In this document: positions 62,968 through 64,000 of the stretch, one piece after another | How the letters are laid out: each line of letters opens with the position of its first letter | How positions within the stretch are numbered: position 1 is the first letter of the stretch | Origin: Lachnospiraceae bacterium | Lineage (GTDB): Bacteria > Bacillota > Clostridia > Lachnospirales > Lachnospiraceae | Assembly: GCA_022781985.1 (NCBI GenBank) | Contig: JALESH010000086.1 | Location: 18,195 to 82,194 of the forward strand | Reading direction: 5' to 3' | DNA length: 64,000 nt | Program-made: the position numbers and the translations under genes | Notes under the pieces: model-generated | What the model saw: the letters and a program-made list of their open reading frames with translations, nothing else | Told to the model about the DNA's origin: nothing | Databases searched by the model: none

Positions 62968-63163
62968 CATAAGCGCTGATATTTCTATAAAAAAAACCCC
63001 GGCTTTCGCCAGGGTCCATGAGATAATGCTCATATATTGTCGCAAATATATGAGCATTATCTCCCGGTAATTTCTCATTGAGCATCGGGTCAACTTCTTT
63101 CGCAATAATGGATAAAACAAAAGCGACCAACTTTTTACGGTTGATCGCCTTTGGTTTAGTCAT
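62945..63163 (-). CDS. Possible small basic protein overlapping a terminator
   Basis: A 72-residue frame from ATG 63163 (MTKPKAINRKKLVAFVLSII) has AAAGAG upstream and overlaps the end of the neighbouring gene, but its last third is formed by a long hairpin and a terminator, and it overlaps the XRE gene by 23 bases. It may be real with a shorter natural end, or noncoding. Confidence 0.35.
   Translation of the reverse strand: MTKPKAINRKKLVAFVLSIIAKEVDPMLNEKLPGDNAHIFATIYEHYLMDPGESRGFFYRNISAYVMPLLRL
62989..63014 (-). terminator. Terminator on the minus strand
   Basis: On the minus strand CCCTGGC-GAAA-GCCGGGG (63013-62996) forms a tetraloop hairpin followed by a run of seven or eight T. It would end transcripts of the 63-64 kb genes. 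Confidence 0.75.
63020..63063. repeat. Perfect 19-base inverted repeat
   Basis: GAGATAATGCTCATATATT (63020-63038) and its exact complement (63045-63063) flank a six-base loop, next to the terminator at 62989-63014. Confidence 0.75.
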
Positions 63164-63461
63164 TATTCTCTTTACAAAACTCAAAATATTTATTTACTGC
63201 GGATCTCAAATTCGCCATGCGGTATCTTATGTTTGCATTATCCTTGAAATGAAACTCGGTAGGTGCTTCTTTCTTTGCTCTTTCGTCAGCAATAGAATAC
63301 TGCATTTTGCTCAATAACCGCTTTCCTTTATCAAGGGCATACTCTGTATCCAAATCAATCTGAAAAGCCGTCTCGACAGCTTTACATCTGCTCATGCAAT
63401 CGCTTGTCGGTTTTTTCTTAATCCTTGTTGACAGCCACTCTTTGAAATCCTCTTTACGCAT
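63156..63461 (-). CDS. Uncharacterised protein of the integrated element
   Basis: The protein of about 101 residues begins MRKEDFKEWLSTRIKKKPTS and is rich in Lys and Arg with helices throughout. GGAGG lies eight bases before ATG 63461, so the longer frame to 63500 was not used. It follows the partial gene at 63476 by 14 bases and may work with it. No family recognised. Confidence 0.6.
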   Translation of the reverse strand: MRKEDFKEWLSTRIKKKPTSDCMSRCKAVETAFQIDLDTEYALDKGKRLLSKMQYSIADERAKKEAPTEFHFKDNANIRYRMANLRSAVNKYFEFCKENND

Positions 63462-63475
63462 ACTGGCAACCTCCG

Positions 63476-64000
63476 TCAATCTTTCAAAATAGTAATCCAA
63501 CTTTCATCAAAATTGATTGCTTTAAGAACATCGTTCTTTTGCAATGTCGGCGGTTGCTTCACTCGAAACTTTACGGCTTCCTTGGGAACTTCCGTATGGA
63601 TAGTAAATTGTGAACCGTGCGGTTGCCATGTAAAGCAAACTCTGTTATTGTGGTCTAATCCAATCAGATTGCCGTTGCTATTTACTTCCCAATGATAGTC
63701 GGTTGTCCTGTATCTTGTAGTTTCTTCCTCAAATAATCTGTATGACAGCAAATCATAGCTTCTTACCAAAACAGCCGTTCTTACTCTGCTATAATGGTCG
63801 GTAGCAATATTGATTCGTTCATTCCAGATGTTAAGAACCGCTTCGCCAGTTTTCTGAATATCCTTGTGTGGGTCAGTTATGCCGTATGAATAATCGGGAG
63901 AACATCTTCCGCTTATCAATCTAACACTTGTGCTTGCAAATGGGTCTTTAACCTTAACGGTTTTTACCGACCAACAGTTTTTGTCTAACACAACATCTGC
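63476..64000 (-). CDS. Partial uncharacterised protein, cut by the window end
   Basis: The frame is open to the end of the window, so the N-terminus is missing; at least 174 residues are visible. The C-terminal part includes SPDYSYGITDPHKDI, VRTAVLVRSYDLLSYRLFEE and GNLIGLDHNNRVCFTWQPHG. I do not recognise it with certainty. The mix of aromatic and charged strands and its cargo position would allow a restriction-type nuclease, but no catalytic motif is clear. Confidence 0.55.
   Translation of the reverse strand, partial: ADVVLDKNCWSVKTVKVKDPFASTSVRLISGRCSPDYSYGITDPHKDIQKTGEAVLNIWNERINIATDHYSRVRTAVLVRSYDLLSYRLFEEETTRYRTTDYHWEVNSNGNLIGLDHNNRVCFTWQPHGSQFTIHTEVPKEAVKFRVKQPPTLQKNDVLKAINFDESWITILKD

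Larger units (their letters stand above)
59090..64000. mobile_element. Left end of an integrated element (prophage or integrative element)
   Basis: From the altered end of cotJC onward, genes and base use change: a large serine recombinase, a TnpW-like small gene, a long structured noncoding stretch, small phage-like genes on the minus strand, a divergent XRE repressor and AT-richer DNA. No structural phage or conjugation genes are visible, so the class of element is undecided. It runs past the window end. Confidence 0.75.

Overview
The window looks like a chromosomal segment of a spore-forming member of the Clostridia, most likely Lachnospiraceae. The evidence is the gene content and order (radC-mreBCD-PBP2-minCDE-rodA-mgsA, the L21-Prp-L27 operon with a cleavable L27 leader, cotJABC, DUF1292, a monomeric [FeFe] hydrogenase), strong AGGAGG ribosome sites, TTGACA/TATAAT promoters and Bacillus-type LexA boxes. 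No rRNA, tRNA or CRISPR array was seen. The backbone runs from 1 to about 59,090. The remainder is the left end of an integrated element that continues past the window.

Layout. 0.1-9.0 kb (+): a radical SAM pair with an RNase E/G-family protein and a NUDIX hydrolase; then rplU-prp-rpmA behind an L21 leader RNA; then obgE, yhbY, nadD, yqeK and rsfS (ribosome assembly and NAD synthesis). 9.1-14.6 kb (+): a complete branched-chain amino-acid type ABC transporter (livK, H, M, G, F) with a cytidylate-kinase-like gene at its end. 14.7-17.1 kb: lexA diverges from a membrane LysM protein resembling the SOS division inhibitor YneA, with several LexA-box-like sites between them; a Xer-type recombinase converges on the LysM gene. 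17.2-24.6 kb: an AI-2E family permease, a second cytidylate-kinase-like gene, a pseudouridine synthase, aroB, and an HlyD-like/YggS/SepF operon. 24.7-35.1 kb (-): one long cell-shape and division operon (radC, mreBCD, PBP2, minCDE, rodA, mgsA, a D,D-carboxypeptidase). 35.3-45.6 kb (-): trpS, a possible nuclease, miaB, mutS, mutL, miaA and a PLP lyase, ended by a hairpin terminator. 45.6-49.4 kb: a structured intergenic repeat, a Cys-rich repeat protein, a DUF5662 protein and an isoamylase-like protein whose GH13 catalytic motifs are eroded. 49.4-54.2 kb (-): an [FeFe] hydrogenase, gltX and a UvrD-like helicase overlapping head to tail. 54.3-58.0 kb (-): a GldAFG-type ABC transporter with a DUF4340 protein. 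58.1-59.1 kb (+): cotJA, cotJB, cotJC.

The most interesting place is the right boundary. CotJC follows its family to near its C-terminus, then changes to a short unrelated tail. Immediately beyond lie a 500-residue large serine recombinase, a small TnpW-like protein, structured intergenic DNA, a divergent XRE repressor region and small phage-like genes. This is what an element integrated in the 3' end of a spore-coat gene would look like, a situation comparable to skin-type intervening elements. Whether excision is regulated, and what the other end looks like, cannot be seen here.

Many starts were moved inward from the longest open frame to the codon with a good ribosome site and family-typical N-terminus; two are TTG starts in the backbone. 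Functional names come from recognising motifs by eye; no database search was run.
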